Part shown: positions 6,921 to 7,442 of the stretch, in pieces
Layout: each line of letters opens with the position of its first letter
Numbering within the stretch: the first letter of the stretch is position 1
Assembly (NCBI GenBank): GCA_045658985.1
Contig: JAZOWC010000033.1
Coordinates: forward strand, 1-7,442
Direction of reading: 5' to 3'
DNA: 7,442 nt
Source of the DNA: RGIG3513 sp045658985
Lineage (GTDB): Bacteria; Bacillota; Clostridia; Oscillospirales; Butyricicoccaceae
Position numbers and translations under genes: made by a program
Notes under the pieces: model-generated
What the model was told of the DNA's origin: nothing
The model's database searches: none
The model's input: the letters and a program-made list of their open reading frames with translations, nothing else

Positions 6921-6946
6921 CAAACGCAAAAGCATATTTTTGTGCA
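6917..6946. repeat. Inverted repeat upstream of the operon promoter
   Basis: TGCACAAA (6917-6924) is perfectly complementary to TTTGTGCA (6939-6946) across 14 bases. The left arm shares bases with the right arm of the dyad at the -35 box. It could be a second regulator site or simply a hairpin. Confidence 0.4.
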
Positions 6947-6995
6947 CTTTGCCGAAAAACGATATCTTCCTCATCCATCCCGTCCACCACGCTTG

Positions 6996-7044
6996 GCTCT
7001 CCCTTTGGGAGAGCTGTCACCGTAGGTGACTGAGAGGGTCACTT
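6996..7044 (+). repeat. Double-hairpin intergenic element, copy 1
   Basis: Stem 1 is GCTCTCCC (6996-7003) with GGGAGAGC (7007-7014), 8 bp around TTT. Stem 2 is GTCACC (7016-7021) with GGTGAC (7025-7030), 6 bp around GTA. A purine-rich tail TGAGAGGGT follows. The leader GCTTGGCTC is shared with copy 3. Confidence 0.8.
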
Positions 7045-7062
7045 CCCCCCGCCCCCCGCAAA

Positions 7063-7116
7063 GCCTTCTCCTATGTAGGAGAAGGGGGACCGCTTGCGGT
7101 GGATGAGGTGGAAACC
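7063..7116 (+). repeat. Double-hairpin intergenic element, copy 2
   Basis: Stem 1 pairs CCTTCTCCTA (7064-7073) with 7076-7085. Stem 2 pairs ACCGC (7089-7093) with GCGGT (7096-7100). The tail is GGATGAGGTGG. The order and spacing match the other copies although the stem bases differ. TGGATGAGG (7100-7108) is also the inverted complement of CCTCATCCA at 6969-6977. Confidence 0.8.
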
Positions 7117-7155
7117 TATTATTCGCATCCTGTCTCGATCTGAGGCACATTTGTA

Positions 7156-7176
7156 GGGCGAGAACTTGCTCCCGCC
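7156..7176. repeat. Short imperfect inverted repeat in the repeat island
   Basis: GGCGAG (7157-7162) can pair with CTCCCGCC (7169-7176) with a bulged base. It resembles short GC-rich hairpin repeats but there is only one copy here. The rest of 7117-7200 shows no gene, only a C-rich spacer near 7184-7200. Confidence 0.35.
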
Positions 7177-7202
7177 GCTCTCCCGTTCCCCCGTCCCCCG
7201 CG

Positions 7203-7250
7203 CTTGGCTCCCTCCGGGAGGGGGCTCCCGCGCAGCGGGTGGGGGAGAGT
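7203..7250 (+). repeat. Double-hairpin intergenic element, copy 3
   Basis: Stem 1 is a tight near-palindrome of about nine pairs from 7207 to 7225, with one G-T pair. Stem 2 is CCCGC (7227-7231) with GCGGG (7235-7239) around GCA. The tail TGGGGGAGAGT follows. It begins GCTTGGCTC as in copy 1. Confidence 0.75.
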
Positions 7251-7257
7251 GCGTTAT

Positions 7258-7285
7258 CCAATCCGTCGGCAGTGCCGACACCTTC
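7258..7285 (-). repeat. Inverted half-copy of the double-hairpin element
   Basis: Read on the minus strand this gives GAAGG, then stem 2 (GTCGGC with GCCGAC, 7265-7279, loop of 3), then GGATTGG. That is the second half of copy 2 (GAAGG, stem ACCGC/GCGGT, GGATGAGG) with different stem bases. The first hairpin is missing. Confidence 0.6.
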
Positions 7286-7308
7286 ATATTTTTGCGGAGC
7301 AAAAATAT
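7286..7308. repeat. AT-rich perfect hairpin
   Basis: ATATTTTTGC (7286-7295) pairs perfectly with 7299-7308 around a GGA loop, 10 bp. It directly abuts the inverted half-copy and the heptamer tandem repeat. It has no gene end beside it within the window, so a terminator role is not supported. Confidence 0.65.
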
Positions 7309-7310
7309 AT

Positions 7311-7331
7311 CATTCCTCATTCCTCATTCAT
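7311..7331. repeat. Heptamer tandem repeat (CATTCCT x3, last degenerate)
   Basis: Three units of 7 bases: CATTCCT, CATTCCT, CATTCAT, followed by a further CAT. It lies immediately after the AT-rich hairpin. Confidence 0.7.
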
Positions 7332-7376
7332 CATCAGCGCAGCGGCATCATTCACTCCCCCGTCCCCTCGTCCCCT

Positions 7377-7432
7377 GCAAGCCTCCCTTGCCTAAAGGGA
7401 GGGGGACCAACCGCAGGTTGGTGGAGGGATTC
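7377..7432 (+). repeat. Double-hairpin intergenic element, copy 4
   Basis: Stem 1 is CCTCCCTT (7382-7389) with AAGGGAGG (7395-7402). Stem 2 is ACCAACC (7406-7412) with GGTTGGT (7416-7422) around GCA. The tail GGAGGGATTC follows. It is preceded by a C-rich spacer (about 7356-7376) like those before copies 2 and 3. Confidence 0.8.
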
Positions 7433-7442
7433 AAGAATACCC

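Larger units (their letters stand above)
6908..7442. other. Non-coding intergenic region with repeat island
   Basis: No convincing gene is present in these 535 bases. The first 60 hold inverted repeats upstream of the operon promoter. From about 6969 the region is a mosaic of hairpin elements separated by C-rich spacers (near 7041-7057, 7184-7200, 7356-7376). Open frames on either strand are low-complexity readings of these repeats. Confidence 0.8.

Noticed and set aside
6971..7320. Two overlapping minus-strand frames of 93-96 codons in the intergenic region
   Set aside because: They read through the GC-rich hairpin repeats, giving Pro/Arg/Gly-rich low-complexity peptides without a plausible ribosome binding site.
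6996..7432. CRISPR array
   Set aside because: The repeated units are not near-identical and are unevenly spaced; what is conserved is hairpin pairing, not repeat sequence, and there are no uniform spacers or cas genes.

Overview
The window looks like chromosomal DNA from a Gram-positive gut-type Clostridia (Oscillospiraceae/Ruminococcaceae-like). This is an inference from three things: a giant Cys/His-rich repeat surface protein with a C-terminal membrane anchor, a lipoprotein-type solute-binding protein with strong AGGAGG-like ribosome binding sites, and GC-rich double-hairpin intergenic repeats of a style common in that group. No rRNA, tRNA, CRISPR array, transposase or phage gene is visible.

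Layout. Bases 1-4431 (+) are the 3' part of one very large gene whose start lies upstream of the window. It encodes a modular extracellular protein: a Cys-rich N-terminal piece, a ladder of Asp-rich calcium-binding-like loops, an unrecognised middle domain, about eleven repeats built on His-x-Trp-x-x-Trp and paired Cys motifs, a beta-rich membrane-proximal domain, and one transmembrane helix with a lysine tail. Bases 4432-4502 hold a strong palindromic terminator that serves this gene and the converging operon.

Bases 4503-6827 (-) are a three-gene polar amino acid ABC importer operon. It is transcribed in the order binding lipoprotein, permease, ATPase (HisJ/HisM/HisP or GlnH/GlnP/GlnQ type). 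The upstream region carries a sigma-A-like promoter with exact 17-bp spacing and a dyad overlapping its -35 box. A perfect 11-bp hairpin sits between the lipoprotein and permease genes, where it could raise lipoprotein output over the membrane components. Permease and ATPase overlap, with the ATPase ribosome binding site inside the permease gene.

Bases 6908-7442 are non-coding. From about 6969 onward they form a repeat island: four same-orientation copies of a two-hairpin element, one inverted half-copy, an AT-rich hairpin, a heptamer tandem repeat and another short inverted repeat, separated by C-rich spacers. Stem sequences differ between copies but pairing is kept.

The importer would bring a polar or charged amino acid into the cell. 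The surface protein is a separate, convergently transcribed unit and nothing links the two functionally. The most unusual material is the repeat architecture of the surface protein, with its His/Cys-interchangeable positions, and the covarying intergenic hairpin cluster.
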